Source: Paenibacillus glycanilyticus
Lineage (GTDB): Bacteria; Bacillota; Bacilli; Paenibacillales; Paenibacillaceae
Assembly (NCBI RefSeq): GCF_030161375.1
Contig: NZ_BSSQ01000012.1
Span: forward strand, 44,487-108,486
Direction of reading: 5' to 3'
Length of the DNA stretch: 64,000 bases
Numbering within the stretch: position 1 is the first letter of the stretch; each line of letters starts with the position of its first letter. This document shows positions 26,502 to 35,273 of the stretch, piece after piece. Position numbers and translations under genes: made by a program. Below the pieces are notes generated by a model that was not told the origin of the DNA, ran no database searches, and saw only the letters and a list, made by a program, of their open reading frames with translations.

Positions 26502-27767
26502 GTGAACAAATACACGCTCAGCAACGGCCTCCGCGTCGTTGTGGAATATTTGCCGACATTCCGGTCGGTATCCTTCGGCATTTGGGTTAAGACTGGTTCC
26601 AGGAATGAAACACCTGAGAACAACGGGGTATCCCATTTCGTCGAACATATGTTATTCAAAGGCACAAACGGCCGTACAGCAAAAGACATTGCCGATTTGT
26701 TCGATGGAATTGGCGGTAATGTGAATGCTTTTACATCCAAAGAGTATACGTGTTACTTCGCTAAGGTACTGGATGAGCATCTGCCTCTTGCCGTAGATGC
26801 GCTCTCCGATATGTTCTTCGAATCAAAGCTTGATGCGGAAGAATTGGCTAAAGAAAAAAATGTCATTCTGGAAGAAATTTCGATGTACGAAGATACGCCG
26901 GATGATAAGGTCCATGATGAATCTTCCCGCGCCGCTTATGGCGACCATCCGCTTGCCTATTCAATTCTCGGACTGGAAGAGCGGCTGACAGCCATGAATT
27001 CGGATTCGCTACGCGGTTATATGAAAGATACATATACGATCGACAACACCGTAATCAGCGTTGCCGGCAATGTAGAAGAAAGCAAGCTGCTGGCTCTATT
27101 AGAGAAATATTTCGGACGGTTCCAGAATAAAGGAACAAGCAGCCTCGTAACGGCTCCAACGTTCCACGGCGATTATGTTTTCTTCAAGAAAAAGACCGAA
27201 CAAAACCATCTTTGCTTGTCGTTCCCCGGTTGTTCGATTTCCGATCCGCAGCTGTACGCAATGATCTTGTTGAACAATGCGTTAGGCGGAGGCATGAGCT
27301 CCCGCTTGTTCCAAGAAATTCGCGAGAAGCGGGGATTGGCCTATTCGGTGTATTCCTACCATACCTCTTACGCCGACAGCGGTCTGTTCACCGTGTACGC
27401 GGGCACTGCGCCCAAGCAGACCAAAGAGGTTCTTGATCTGACGCTGGAGCAAATGGAAGAATTGTCGGTCCAAGGCTTAAGCGACGAAGAATTACACCGC
27501 GGCAAAGAGCAGCTGAAAGGCAGCTTGATTCTTAGCCTGGAAAGCACAAGCAGCCGTATGAATCGACTCGGCAAAAACGAACTGATGATTGGAAGACACT
27601 ATACATTAGACGAAATGCTGCAAAGAATCGACAATGTCACGATGAATGATGTACGCGAAGTAACGAAGCGGATGTTGTCCGTGCCGTTTGCCGTTGCCAT
27701 GGTTGGAACAAACGATAAAGCTGCAGCACAGATCGGGAGGGATCGTTTTGTTTCAAATTCTGTTTAA
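26502..27767 (+). CDS. mlpA: M16 family zinc peptidase (MlpA/YmxG)
   Basis: This is a single-chain processing-peptidase-like metalloprotease of 421 residues. The inverted zinc motif HFVEH lies at residues ~46-50, with a downstream Glu-rich helix ([14 protein letters not shown], near 122) supplying the third ligand. The C-terminal M16 half contains [24 protein letters not shown] near 260. In B. subtilis MlpA is reported to affect extracellular protease production; substrate here is unknown. The start GTG 26502 is fixed by TAGGAGG. The 3' end overlaps dut by 20 bp. Confidence 0.93.
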   Translation: MNKYTLSNGLRVVVEYLPTFRSVSFGIWVKTGSRNETPENNGVSHFVEHMLFKGTNGRTAKDIADLFDGIGGNVNAFTSKEYTCYFAKVLDEHLPLAVDALSDMFFESKLDAEELAKEKNVILEEISMYEDTPDDKVHDESSRAAYGDHPLAYSILGLEERLTAMNSDSLRGYMKDTYTIDNTVISVAGNVEESKLLALLEKYFGRFQNKGTSSLVTAPTFHGDYVFFKKKTEQNHLCLSFPGCSISDPQLYAMILLNNALGGGMSSRLFQEIREKRGLAYSVYSYHTSYADSGLFTVYAGTAPKQTKEVLDLTLEQMEELSVQGLSDEELHRGKEQLKGSLILSLESTSSRMNRLGKNELMIGRHYTLDEMLQRIDNVTMNDVREVTKRMLSVPFAVAMVGTNDKAAAQIGRDRFVSNSV

Positions 27768-28191
27768 GAGACTGGCAGGCAATGAAGATATCGCTTTACC
27801 AAGCAAAATGTCGGAGTGGGCAGCAGGCTTCGATCTGCAAGCTGCTGTGACCGAGCCTGTCGTGCTGGCGCCAGGAGAACGCAAGCTGATTCCTACAGGA
27901 CTTGCGATGGCAATGCCGGCACAGGTTGAAGCACAGGTGCGTCCCAGAAGCGGTCTGGCGTTTAAGCATGGCATTACTTGCTTAAACTCCCCGGGTACAA
28001 TCGATGCGGATTATCGCGGAGAAGTAAAGGTACTTCTTATTAATCACGGCCAAGAGCCGTTTACGATCAACCGCGGCGAGCGAATCGCCCAGATGGTTAT
28101 CCAGCAGCTGCCGGAGATCACGATCTCCGAAGCGGATGAATTGCCGGACACGGTCCGCGGCGCCGGGGGCTTTGGGCATACCGGCGTGTAA
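27748..28191 (+). CDS. dut: dUTP diphosphatase
   Basis: Dut hydrolyses dUTP to dUMP and pyrophosphate, keeping uracil out of DNA and supplying dUMP. The 147-residue trimeric dUTPase has [11 protein letters not shown] (motif 1), [10 protein letters not shown] (motif 2), [14 protein letters not shown] (motif 3), RGERIAQMV (motif 4) and the C-terminal [11 protein letters not shown] (motif 5). The start is TTG 27748 behind GGGAGG at 27735-27740; the open frame extends upstream inside mlpA but without a ribosome site. Its coupling to the M16 peptidase gene differs from B. subtilis, where ymxH occupies this spot. Confidence 0.94.
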   Translation: MFQILFKRLAGNEDIALPSKMSEWAAGFDLQAAVTEPVVLAPGERKLIPTGLAMAMPAQVEAQVRPRSGLAFKHGITCLNSPGTIDADYRGEVKVLLINHGQEPFTINRGERIAQMVIQQLPEITISEADELPDTVRGAGGFGHTGV

Positions 28192-28207
28192 CCCAATATG
28201 GCCTTCA

Positions 28208-28250
28208 AAAGCACCAAACCAGGTTTTTAACCTTGGTTTGGTGCTTTTTT
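28208..28250 (+). terminator. Terminator after dut
   Basis: AAGCACCAAACCA pairs with TGGTTTGGTGCTT and six T residues follow. This separates dut from the sporulation gene dpaA. Confidence 0.85.
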
Positions 28251-28328
28251 GCGTTCTAAGGATTATAAGCTTCACCAAATAAAGGATAGCGAAACCGATT
28301 CACCTTGCGTTTCGAAATATTGGTTTTC

Positions 28329-28356
28329 ACCATTCTGGGCGCAGGGCATAAGATGG
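28329..28356 (+). promoter_or_regulatory. Possible sigma-K promoter of dpaAB
   Basis: AC at 28329-28330 and CATAAGATG at 28347-28355 are 16 bp apart, close to the sigma-K pattern AC-N16-CATANNNTA with one mismatch. B. subtilis spoVF is transcribed by sigma-K in the mother cell, which fits. Confidence 0.4.
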
Positions 28357-28391
28357 TCTATAACTAGTGCGCAGAAAGGAGTGAAGCCTAC

Positions 28392-29288
28392 ATGCTAACA
28401 GGCGTTCAAATACTGCTGCTGGGAGGCGATGCGAGACAGCTGGAAGTCATCCGCAAGTTAAGTGAGCTGGATGCAACGGTTACCGTATCCGGCTTTGACG
28501 GATTGCATTCTTCCTTAGACGGCGCAGTGCATGCCGAATTTGACGAGAGCTTTTTTGATGATGTTGATGCACTGCTGCTGCCTGCAGTAGGCACGGACGA
28601 CAACGGCAATATTCATGCTGTATTCAGTGACCGGGGGATGCGGCTGGAGGATCAGCATATCGCTCGGCTGCCAAAGCATTGCAAGGTATATGCCGGAATG
28701 GCAAAGCCCTATTTGCGGGAGCTTTGCGAGAAGCATCAAATCGGTCTTGTTGAGCTTTTTGATAGGGATGATGTCGCTATCTATAACTCCATTCCGACGG
28801 CAGAAGGGGCCATTATGATGGCCATTCAGAATACGGACATTACGATACATGGATCAACCAGTATGGTATTGGGATTTGGCAGAACAGGATTCACCATGGC
28901 TAGAACTTTGCAGAATCTTGGCGCCAAAGTGCTTGTGGGAGTAAGGCGGAGCGAGCATTTTGCAAGAGCTGCCGAGATGGGGTTTGTGCCGTTTTACACA
29001 AGTCAACTACTCCAAAATACGGGTAATATTGACTTGCTTTTTAATACAATTCCGACTATGATAGTCACAGCGCAAATTATAGCAAATTTGCCCTCGCGAT
29101 GCGTTATTATTGACCTTGCTACGAAGCCGGGCGGAACTGATTTCCGCTTCGCCGAGAAGAGAGGCATGAAAGCGATACTCGCGCCCGGACTCCCCGGTAT
29201 CGTCGCACCCAAAACAGCTGGACGAATCATAGCGGATTGCTTAACTCAGTTGATCACGGACGATTCGATAAAGCGGGGGAATGGGTAA
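28392..29288 (+). CDS. dpaA: Dipicolinate synthase subunit A
   Basis: DpaA with DpaB converts the lysine-pathway product of dapA to dipicolinic acid, which fills the spore core with calcium. The 298-residue product has an N-terminal domain (LLLGGDARQLEVIRKL) and a NAD(P)-binding Rossmann fold with VLGFGRTGFTMARTLQNLGA near 155-174. The C-terminal APGLPGIVAPKTAGRIIADCL is typical of the family. The gene overlaps dpaB by one base (TAATG). A sigma-K-like promoter lies upstream. Confidence 0.95.
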   Translation: MLTGVQILLLGGDARQLEVIRKLSELDATVTVSGFDGLHSSLDGAVHAEFDESFFDDVDALLLPAVGTDDNGNIHAVFSDRGMRLEDQHIARLPKHCKVYAGMAKPYLRELCEKHQIGLVELFDRDDVAIYNSIPTAEGAIMMAIQNTDITIHGSTSMVLGFGRTGFTMARTLQNLGAKVLVGVRRSEHFARAAEMGFVPFYTSQLLQNTGNIDLLFNTIPTMIVTAQIIANLPSRCVIIDLATKPGGTDFRFAEKRGMKAILAPGLPGIVAPKTAGRIIADCLTQLITDDSIKRGNG

Positions 29289-29881
29289 TGGATTGGACTG
29301 GAAAAACAGTCGGGTACGCGCTGTCTGGCTCGCACTGTACTTTAGCGGAGATTATGCCGCAAATTAAGCGGTTTGTGGATGCTGGCGCAAATGTGGTGCC
29401 GATTGTATCGCAGACCATTATGACAACAGACACGCGATTCGGAACGTCTGAAGAATGGCAGACGCAGCTGAAGGCGATCACCGGCAACGAGATTATTTCG
29501 ACCATTGTGCAGGCTGAACCTCTTGGTCCGTCTAAGCTGTTTGACGTCCTGTTGATTGCGCCTTGTACAGGTAGCACAACCAGCAGACTAGCAAATGCCA
29601 TTACGGATAGCGCGGTACTGATGGCTGCGAAGGCTCAAATGCGTAACTTAAGACCTCTCGTACTTGCCATTTCAACGAATGATGGTCTCGGGCTTAATGC
29701 TGCTAATATTGCAAAGCTGTTAGTAGCTAAAAATATTTATTTTGTGCCGTTTGGCCAAGATAATCCGGTTCAAAAGCCTAATTCGCTTGTCGCGAGAATG
29801 GATCTTGCGCTGGAAGCTTGCGAAGCAGCCCTGGAAGGGAAACAGCTGCAGCCGTTACTGATTGAGCGGTTTAATTACTAA
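29288..29881 (+). CDS. dpaB: Dipicolinate synthase subunit B (flavoprotein)
   Basis: DpaB is the flavoprotein-fold partner of DpaA. The 197-residue product has the flavin-binding pattern GYALSGSHCTLAEIMPQ near residue 8, LIAPCTGSTTSRLANAITDS near 95, and PFGQDNP near 156. ATG 29288 overlaps the dpaA stop; the open frame extends upstream within dpaA but is out of context there. A small hairpin (ATAGATG-TAT-CATCTAT) follows at 29891-29907. Confidence 0.95.
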   Translation: MDWTGKTVGYALSGSHCTLAEIMPQIKRFVDAGANVVPIVSQTIMTTDTRFGTSEEWQTQLKAITGNEIISTIVQAEPLGPSKLFDVLLIAPCTGSTTSRLANAITDSAVLMAAKAQMRNLRPLVLAISTNDGLGLNAANIAKLLVAKNIYFVPFGQDNPVQKPNSLVARMDLALEACEAALEGKQLQPLLIERFNY

Positions 29882-29913
29882 AATGCTCTAATAGATGTAT
29901 CATCTATCACATG

Positions 29914-30087
29914 CAGGCGGCGAAAGAGGTTAGGCGCTGGCGATTAAGCCGGAATCTGACGTTCGATTACGCCGCTTGTTTTGCCTTAATTGGCAATCCG
30001 AATTGCGCAACTAGTGCAACAACAAAAAAACAACTACGATCGGGAAAGATGTCTGCTTCATATTCAAACTCATTTTAAGACATCTTT
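29914..30087 (+). promoter_or_regulatory. Structured leader upstream of dapG, unknown class
   Basis: Three elements precede dapG. A 9-bp stem (29914-29922 with 29970-29978) encloses a small hairpin (29937-29941 with 29948-29952). A further perfect 10-bp stem (30045-30054 with 30078-30087, 23-nt loop) ends just 12 nt before the ribosome site. It does not match the lysine riboswitch consensus I know. Attenuation or translational control of aspartate kinase is possible but unproven. Confidence 0.35.
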
Positions 30088-30113
30088 GTATCGGTTACGG
30101 AGGAAAGACTGCA

Positions 30114-31316
30114 ATGCGCATCCTGGTACAAAAATTCGGGGGCACTTCACTTTCGACCGATCATGCTAGAAGCTTATGTCTTCAACATATTGCTAGAGAG
30201 CTCGCAAACGGCTACAGCGTAGTTGTCGTTGTATCGGCCATGGGGCGTACAGGGGATCCTTATGCAACGGATACCTTGCTCCAACTGATCCGAAATAACG
30301 GTGACAAGCTGCCTGCGAGGGAGCGGGATATGCTGCTCGGTTGCGGAGAGATTATCTCGGCCGCGGCTTTGTGCAGTTTGCTTTGCTCTGAAGGGATACC
30401 ATCGGTCGTATTAAACGGCGGCCAAGCAGGAATTATTACAGATGATCAATACGGCCAAGCCCGCATCAAAGAGCTTCGTCCCGAGAAGGTTTTGCAGCAT
30501 TTGGGCGATGGCAAGGTCGTTATTGTAACGGGTTTTCAAGGAAGCACGGAAAGCGGAGACATGACAACGCTTGGCCGGGGCGGCAGCGATACATCGGCTA
30601 CAGCGATAGGGGCCGCATTGCGTGCTGAAATGGTGGATATCTATACGGACGTGAACGGCATATTGACCGCGGATCCCCGGATTGTCGAGAATGCGAAGCC
30701 GCTGCAAATCGTAAGTTATGCGGAGATTTGCAACATGGCTCGCCAAGGGGCAAAAGTCATTCATCCCCGCGCCGTCGAGATTGCGCAGCAGGCAAGAATT
30801 CCGGTTCGCGTACGATCAACCTTCTCCAGCGAAGAGGGGACTCTTGTGTCCGATGCGGTCTTGTCACCGGTTGCAGACCGGCAAGCAACAGGGATTGCAC
30901 ACGTTTCCGGCGTTACCCAAATTTCGGTTAAAGCTATCGAAGGCAGAAATGATGTTCAGCTTCAAGTATTCCAGACGATGGCCAGACATCATATCAGCGT
31001 TGATTTCATTAACGTCACGCCTAGCGGCGCGATGTACACGGTTTTTGATCATGACGCAGACCGGGCTGTATCCGTTCTTCAGGAATGCGGGTATGAACCC
31101 AAAGCCGTTCGCGGCTGCGCCAAAGTATCCGTTATTGGCGGAGGGATGAATGGCGTGCCTGGCGTTATGGCTCGAATTGTAGAGGCCTTAACCGAAGAAG
31201 GTATCACGATCATGCAATCTGCGGACTCCAATACAACGATCTGGGTATTGGTGAAAGAAGAAGATATGGTGAAGGCGGTTAGAGCACTTCACGCGAAGTT
31301 TGAGCTTCATATATAA
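30114..31316 (+). CDS. dapG: Aspartate kinase I (DAP-sensitive type)
   Basis: Aspartate kinase makes 4-phospho-aspartate, the entry to DAP, lysine and dipicolinate. The 400-residue product begins RILVQKFGGTSLS with the kinase Lys-Phe-Gly-Gly motif. TLGRGGSDTSATAIGAAL near 150 and YTDVNGILTADPR near 183 form the active site. Two ACT domains follow from ~265, the first with VTQISVKAIEGRNDVQLQVFQ. In B. subtilis asd lies between dpaB and dapG; here there is only a 232-bp leader. Confidence 0.95.
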   Translation: MRILVQKFGGTSLSTDHARSLCLQHIARELANGYSVVVVVSAMGRTGDPYATDTLLQLIRNNGDKLPARERDMLLGCGEIISAAALCSLLCSEGIPSVVLNGGQAGIITDDQYGQARIKELRPEKVLQHLGDGKVVIVTGFQGSTESGDMTTLGRGGSDTSATAIGAALRAEMVDIYTDVNGILTADPRIVENAKPLQIVSYAEICNMARQGAKVIHPRAVEIAQQARIPVRVRSTFSSEEGTLVSDAVLSPVADRQATGIAHVSGVTQISVKAIEGRNDVQLQVFQTMARHHISVDFINVTPSGAMYTVFDHDADRAVSVLQECGYEPKAVRGCAKVSVIGGGMNGVPGVMARIVEALTEEGITIMQSADSNTTIWVLVKEEDMVKAVRALHAKFELHI

Positions 31317-31342
31317 GACGTTTCAATCAGGAGGTCATAACA

Positions 31343-32215
31343 ATGGAATTTGGTAGATTAATTACGGCAATGGTCACGCCTTTTGATGAGAACGGTCAAA
31401 TCGACTGGGACACGACCGGTCGACTGATCGATTATTTGATTGAAGAACAGCAAAGCGACTCGCTTGTTGTATCTGGTACAACGGGGGAATCCCCGACCCT
31501 TACTGAAGATGAGAAAGCGGAATTGTTCCGTTATGCCGTTAAACGCGCAGCTGGCCGGTGCAAAATTATTGCGGGAACCGGAAGCAATAACACGGCTCAC
31601 TCGATTCATTTGTCCAAGGTCGCGGAAGACGCCGGCGTAGACGGATTGCTGCTTGTAGCGCCGTACTACAACAAGCCAAATCAGGAAGGTTTGTACCAAC
31701 ACTTCAAAGCAATCGCTGAATCTACCAAATTACCCGTGGTGCTGTACAACGTGCCAGGACGTACCGGAATCAACATTTCCGTTGAGACCACCCTCCGGCT
31801 TGCGGAACTGGACAATGTTGTTGCAACGAAAGATTGTGCTTCCTCTGACCAGCTGTCCCTCATTATTGCTGCAGCTCCTGAGAGCTTCAAAGTATACAGC
31901 GGAGATGACAGCGCGACGCTTCCTACGCTTGCGATCGGCGGATACGGCATCGTTAGTGTAGCGAGCCATATTATCGGCGCGAAGATGAAGCAGCTTATTG
32001 AATCGTATTTAAACGGGGATGTGAAGCAAGCAGCAAAGCTCCATGCGGAATGTTACCCGGTATTTAAAGGGTTATTCGAATGCCCGCATCCGGTACCTAA
32101 CCCGGTTGCCGTGAAGTATGCGCTTGGTCTGCGCGGATTGCCGGTTGGCGGAGTAAGATTGCCGCTGGTTGCTCCAAGCGAAGCCGAGGCTGCTTTTATT
32201 AGCAAGCTGGTCTAA
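31343..32215 (+). CDS. dapA: 4-hydroxy-tetrahydrodipicolinate synthase
   Basis: DapA condenses aspartate semialdehyde with pyruvate. Its product goes to meso-DAP and lysine or, in sporulating cells, to dipicolinate by DpaAB encoded just upstream. The 290-residue TIM barrel has VSGTTGESPTLTEDEK near 43, the catalytic Tyr in PVVLYNVPGRTG near 133, and the Schiff-base Lys in VATKDCASS near 161. ATG 31343 follows CAGGAGG; the gene is 26 bp behind dapG, and a strong terminator follows. Confidence 0.97.
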   Translation: MEFGRLITAMVTPFDENGQIDWDTTGRLIDYLIEEQQSDSLVVSGTTGESPTLTEDEKAELFRYAVKRAAGRCKIIAGTGSNNTAHSIHLSKVAEDAGVDGLLLVAPYYNKPNQEGLYQHFKAIAESTKLPVVLYNVPGRTGINISVETTLRLAELDNVVATKDCASSDQLSLIIAAAPESFKVYSGDDSATLPTLAIGGYGIVSVASHIIGAKMKQLIESYLNGDVKQAAKLHAECYPVFKGLFECPHPVPNPVAVKYALGLRGLPVGGVRLPLVAPSEAEAAFISKLV

Positions 32216-32233
32216 TCTTACCTATTCCAAATC

Positions 32234-32267
32234 AAGCAGGCGGAGAGTTGTCTCCGCCTGCTTTTTT
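32234..32267 (+). terminator. Terminator after dapA
   Basis: A perfect 13-bp stem (AAGCAGGCGGAGA with TCTCCGCCTGCTT) around GTTG is followed by T residues. Confidence 0.9.
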
Positions 32268-32305
32268 GCGTTCATGGCAGAGGACTTGCCGGCAGTTGTT
32301 TCACC

Positions 32306-32335
32306 TTGTTTTCCATCTTTTTCATCATGTATAAT
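32306..32335 (+). promoter_or_regulatory. Probable promoter of the RNase J gene
   Basis: TTGTTT at 32306-32311 and a perfect TATAAT at 32330-32335 are 18 bp apart. Confidence 0.55.
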
Positions 32336-32412
32336 GAGGTCAAGTGAAACGGTCGGAAAATTCATACAATTGTCTTGCGCAGAGAATGGTTGAATTCGAA
32401 GGAGGGAAGCAC

Positions 32413-34092
32413 TTGTCGAAGAAAAATCAGGATAAGCTGCTCGTATTTGCTCTTGGCGGCGTTGGCGAAATAGGCAAAAACATGTATGTCATTCAATATG
32501 CGAATGATATTGTCGTTGTGGACGTGGGTCTGAAATTCCCCGAGGAAGATATGCTGGGCATCGATATCGTTATCCCGGATATCACTTATTTGATTGAAAA
32601 TCGGGAGAAGGTGCGGGCTTTCCTTATTACGCATGGCCATGAAGATCATATTGGCGGATTGTCCTATGTATTGAAGCAGCTGAATGTACCGGTCTATGGT
32701 ACCAAGCTTACGTTAGGCTTGATTGAGAGCAAGCTGAAGGAAGCAGGACTGCTCGGGGAGACCAAACGGATTGTGATCGACGCGGATTCCGAGGTGCAGC
32801 TTGGAACGATTAAGGCAAGCTTTTTCAGGACCAATCATAGTATACCGGATTCTATCGGTATTGCGCTTGATACACCGGAAGGAACAATCGTTCACACCGG
32901 GGATTTTAAATTCGATTATACGCCGGTCAATGACCAATACGCGGATTTGCAACGCATGGCGGAGATCGGCAGCAGGGGAGTGCTTGCCTTGCTGTCGGAC
33001 AGTACAAATGCTGAACGACCCGGTTATACGCCTTCGGAGAAGAATGTCGGCGAAGAGCTGGAAGATATTTTTCATAAATCCACACAGCGGGTTGTTGTCG
33101 CAACCTTCGCTTCCAACGTACACCGGATTCAACAAGTAATTAACGCGGCGATTGCTACAGATCGCCATGTAGCCGTTGTGGGCCGCAGTATGGTGAATGT
33201 TGTTGCGATTGCTTCCGAGCTTGGTTATTTACAAATTCCGGATGGAATGATCATTGAACCCGAGGAAATAAACAAGCTGGCGGCTGATCGCGTAGTGATC
33301 TTGTGCACGGGCAGTCAAGGTGAACCGATGTCCGCATTGACAAGAATGGCGCGTTCGACTCATCGCAAAGTAGATATTTTGCCTGGTGATACCGTTATTA
33401 TAGCGGCAACGCCAATTCCGGGGAACGAGCGTTACGTGGGAAGAACTGTCGATGAGCTATTCCGCCTGGGAGCGCATGTTATTTATGGGCCGGGTTCCGT
33501 ATCCGGCGTTCACGTCTCAGGTCACGGAAGCCAGGAAGAATTGAAGCTGATGCTGAATTTAATCAAGCCGAAATATTTCATACCGATCCATGGCGAATAC
33601 CGGATGCTCCGGCAACATGCCCAGCTTGGCGAAGCCGTAGGGATTGACCGCAATCATATTTTTGTTATAGATAATGGCGAGACGGTTGAATTTCAAGATG
33701 GTCTGGCTAGAAAAGGCTCCAAAGTACAAGCAGGGAACATCCTTATCGACGGCTTAGGCGTTGGAGATGTCGGCAATATCGTGTTGCGTGACCGCAAGCT
33801 GTTATCCCAAGACGGCATTCTTGTGGTGGTTGTTACAATCAGCAAACAAGACGGCGGTTCAATCGTTTCGGGACCGGATATCATCTCGCGCGGATTCGTA
33901 TACGTCCGGGAATCGGAAACGCTCCTAGACGAAGCGAACAAGATCGTTATTTCGACGCTGAATAAGCTGATGCACGATAAAGTGAATGAATGGGCTTCGC
34001 TCAAAACAAACGTCAAAGATGCCCTAGGGCGTTTCTTATATGAACAGACAAGAAGACGGCCAATGATTTTACCGATCATAATGGAAGTGTGA
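32413..34092 (+). CDS. rnjB: Ribonuclease J
   Basis: RNase J is a beta-CASP metallo-beta-lactamase nuclease with endonuclease and 5'-3' exonuclease activity in mRNA decay and rRNA maturation. The 559-residue product has the zinc motif THGHEDHIGG near residue 75. The HTGDFKFDYTP and LLSDSTNAERPG segments and the C-terminal SGHGSQEELKLMLNLIKPKYFIPIHGEYRM stretch near 375-404 (His ligands) follow. The start TTG 32413 is fixed by AAGGAGGG; an upstream in-frame ATG at 32344 overlaps the promoter. Position before tepA matches B. subtilis rnjB rather than rnjA. Confidence 0.93.
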   Translation: MSKKNQDKLLVFALGGVGEIGKNMYVIQYANDIVVVDVGLKFPEEDMLGIDIVIPDITYLIENREKVRAFLITHGHEDHIGGLSYVLKQLNVPVYGTKLTLGLIESKLKEAGLLGETKRIVIDADSEVQLGTIKASFFRTNHSIPDSIGIALDTPEGTIVHTGDFKFDYTPVNDQYADLQRMAEIGSRGVLALLSDSTNAERPGYTPSEKNVGEELEDIFHKSTQRVVVATFASNVHRIQQVINAAIATDRHVAVVGRSMVNVVAIASELGYLQIPDGMIIEPEEINKLAADRVVILCTGSQGEPMSALTRMARSTHRKVDILPGDTVIIAATPIPGNERYVGRTVDELFRLGAHVIYGPGSVSGVHVSGHGSQEELKLMLNLIKPKYFIPIHGEYRMLRQHAQLGEAVGIDRNHIFVIDNGETVEFQDGLARKGSKVQAGNILIDGLGVGDVGNIVLRDRKLLSQDGILVVVVTISKQDGGSIVSGPDIISRGFVYVRESETLLDEANKIVISTLNKLMHDKVNEWASLKTNVKDALGRFLYEQTRRRPMILPIIMEV

Positions 34093-34101
34093 ACTTATAG
34101 G

Positions 34102-34152
34102 AAGAACGTTCAGGGAAGAGGAGATTAACGCCTGCCCGGAACGTTCTTTTTT
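34102..34152 (+). terminator. Terminator after the RNase J gene
   Basis: AAGAACGTTC and GAACGTTCTT close a larger loop and six T residues follow. Confidence 0.75.
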
Positions 34153-34224
34153 GCGTGTAATGCGGTATAAATTCGCCATTCCACCTCATACTATGACGAG
34201 CATTTACGATGAGGGGGATTTTGC

Positions 34225-34968
34225 ATGCATTTATTAAACGAAGGACAACCGCCGCAACCGGAGCCGGCGGAAACGGAGAAGAAAAAACAAAACAGTATCG
34301 TAGAAACCATACAACAATTAGGGCAGACAGCAACGCCTGCATCCGAATCCAACATTTTTTGCATGACGATTATAGGCCAGGTGGAAGGGCATATTGTTCT
34401 GCCTCCTCAAAATAAGACGACCAAATATGAGCATTTGATCCCGCAATTAGTGGCTGCGGAGCAAAATCCGAAAATCGAAGGAATTCTCATTGTACTAAAT
34501 ACAGTTGGCGGAGACGTTGAAGCGGGACTTGCCATTGCGGAGATGATCTCATCGTTATCGAAACCAACCGTTACATTAGTGCTTGGAGGAGGCCATTCCA
34601 TCGGTGTTCCGATTGCGGTAGCGGGCAATATGTCATTTATCGCGGCTACGGCAACGATGACTATCCATCCGATCCGGTTGAACGGTCTCGTCATCGGCGT
34701 ACCTCAAACGTTCGAGTATCTGGATAAAATGCAGGAACGTATTCTAAGATTTGTAACCATGCACTCAAATGTATCGGAGGAAACATTCAAAGAACTTATG
34801 TTTAAGACCGGTGAGCTTACAAGAGATATCGGTACAACCGTTATTGGTTCCGATGCGGTGAAGCACGGTCTCATTGATGCGGTGGGCGGTCTTGGAGATG
34901 CCTTGAGGGAATTGAACCGCCGCATTGCCGAGCGCAAGCCAGCAGCCCAACCGGGGGTGTATAACTAA
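34225..34968 (+). CDS. tepA: ClpP-class protease TepA
   Basis: TepA (translocation-enhancing protein family) is a ClpP/SppA-fold serine protease. The 247-residue product starts with a polar region and then has the ClpP fold. [19 protein letters not shown] near 88 forms the oxyanion Gly-Gly, the nucleophile Ser is in [12 protein letters not shown] near 123, and the catalytic His is in TIHPIRLNG near 150. It has no signal peptide. ATG 34225 follows GAGGGGG. It overlaps ylzJ by one base and keeps the B. subtilis order rnjB-tepA-ylzJ-spoIIIE. Confidence 0.92.
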   Translation: MHLLNEGQPPQPEPAETEKKKQNSIVETIQQLGQTATPASESNIFCMTIIGQVEGHIVLPPQNKTTKYEHLIPQLVAAEQNPKIEGILIVLNTVGGDVEAGLAIAEMISSLSKPTVTLVLGGGHSIGVPIAVAGNMSFIAATATMTIHPIRLNGLVIGVPQTFEYLDKMQERILRFVTMHSNVSEETFKELMFKTGELTRDIGTTVIGSDAVKHGLIDAVGGLGDALRELNRRIAERKPAAQPGVYN

Positions 34969-35195
34969 TGACTTTCTACACGATAATGCCGCTTGAAGCA
35001 GTCTTGGACGGTATAAATGCAGAGCCGATTCCCTCGCAAGAGGTATGGGTAAACGGAGTGTTCATGCAGGTTCAGCCAGTCGCGCCGGGAATGGGGAAAA
35101 TCGTCCGATTAATCCAATGTTCCTTGGAGGATTACTTGAAGCCGGAACTTTCTCCGGGCCAATTCGTCATGTTTGGACAACCTCCGGAGAAATAA
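34968..35195 (+). CDS. ylzJ: YlzJ-like small protein
   Basis: A 75-residue protein of unknown function, recognised by position and by the [15 protein letters not shown] start common to YlzJ proteins. It is a compact single domain without membrane segments. Its start overlaps the tepA stop (TAATG), so it is coupled to TepA; a shared role is possible but not shown. Confidence 0.85.
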   Translation: MTFYTIMPLEAVLDGINAEPIPSQEVWVNGVFMQVQPVAPGMGKIVRLIQCSLEDYLKPELSPGQFVMFGQPPEK

Positions 35196-35245
35196 AATAC
35201 GCACAAAGGTTCTTATGTCCAATAGGAACATTTGTCCACCTATGG

Positions 35246-35251
35246 TATAAT
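35246..35251 (+). promoter_or_regulatory. Extended -10 promoter element before spoIIIE
   Basis: TATAAT with TG one base upstream (TGGTATAAT) lies 22 bp before the spoIIIE start. No clear -35 was found. Confidence 0.5.
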
Positions 35252-35273
35252 GTATGCCAGAGGTGACGAATCA

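Noticed and set aside
29914..30087. Lysine riboswitch before dapG
   Set aside because: The conserved AGAGGNGC-type core and the five-helix junction of the L-box were not found; only unclassified stems are present.
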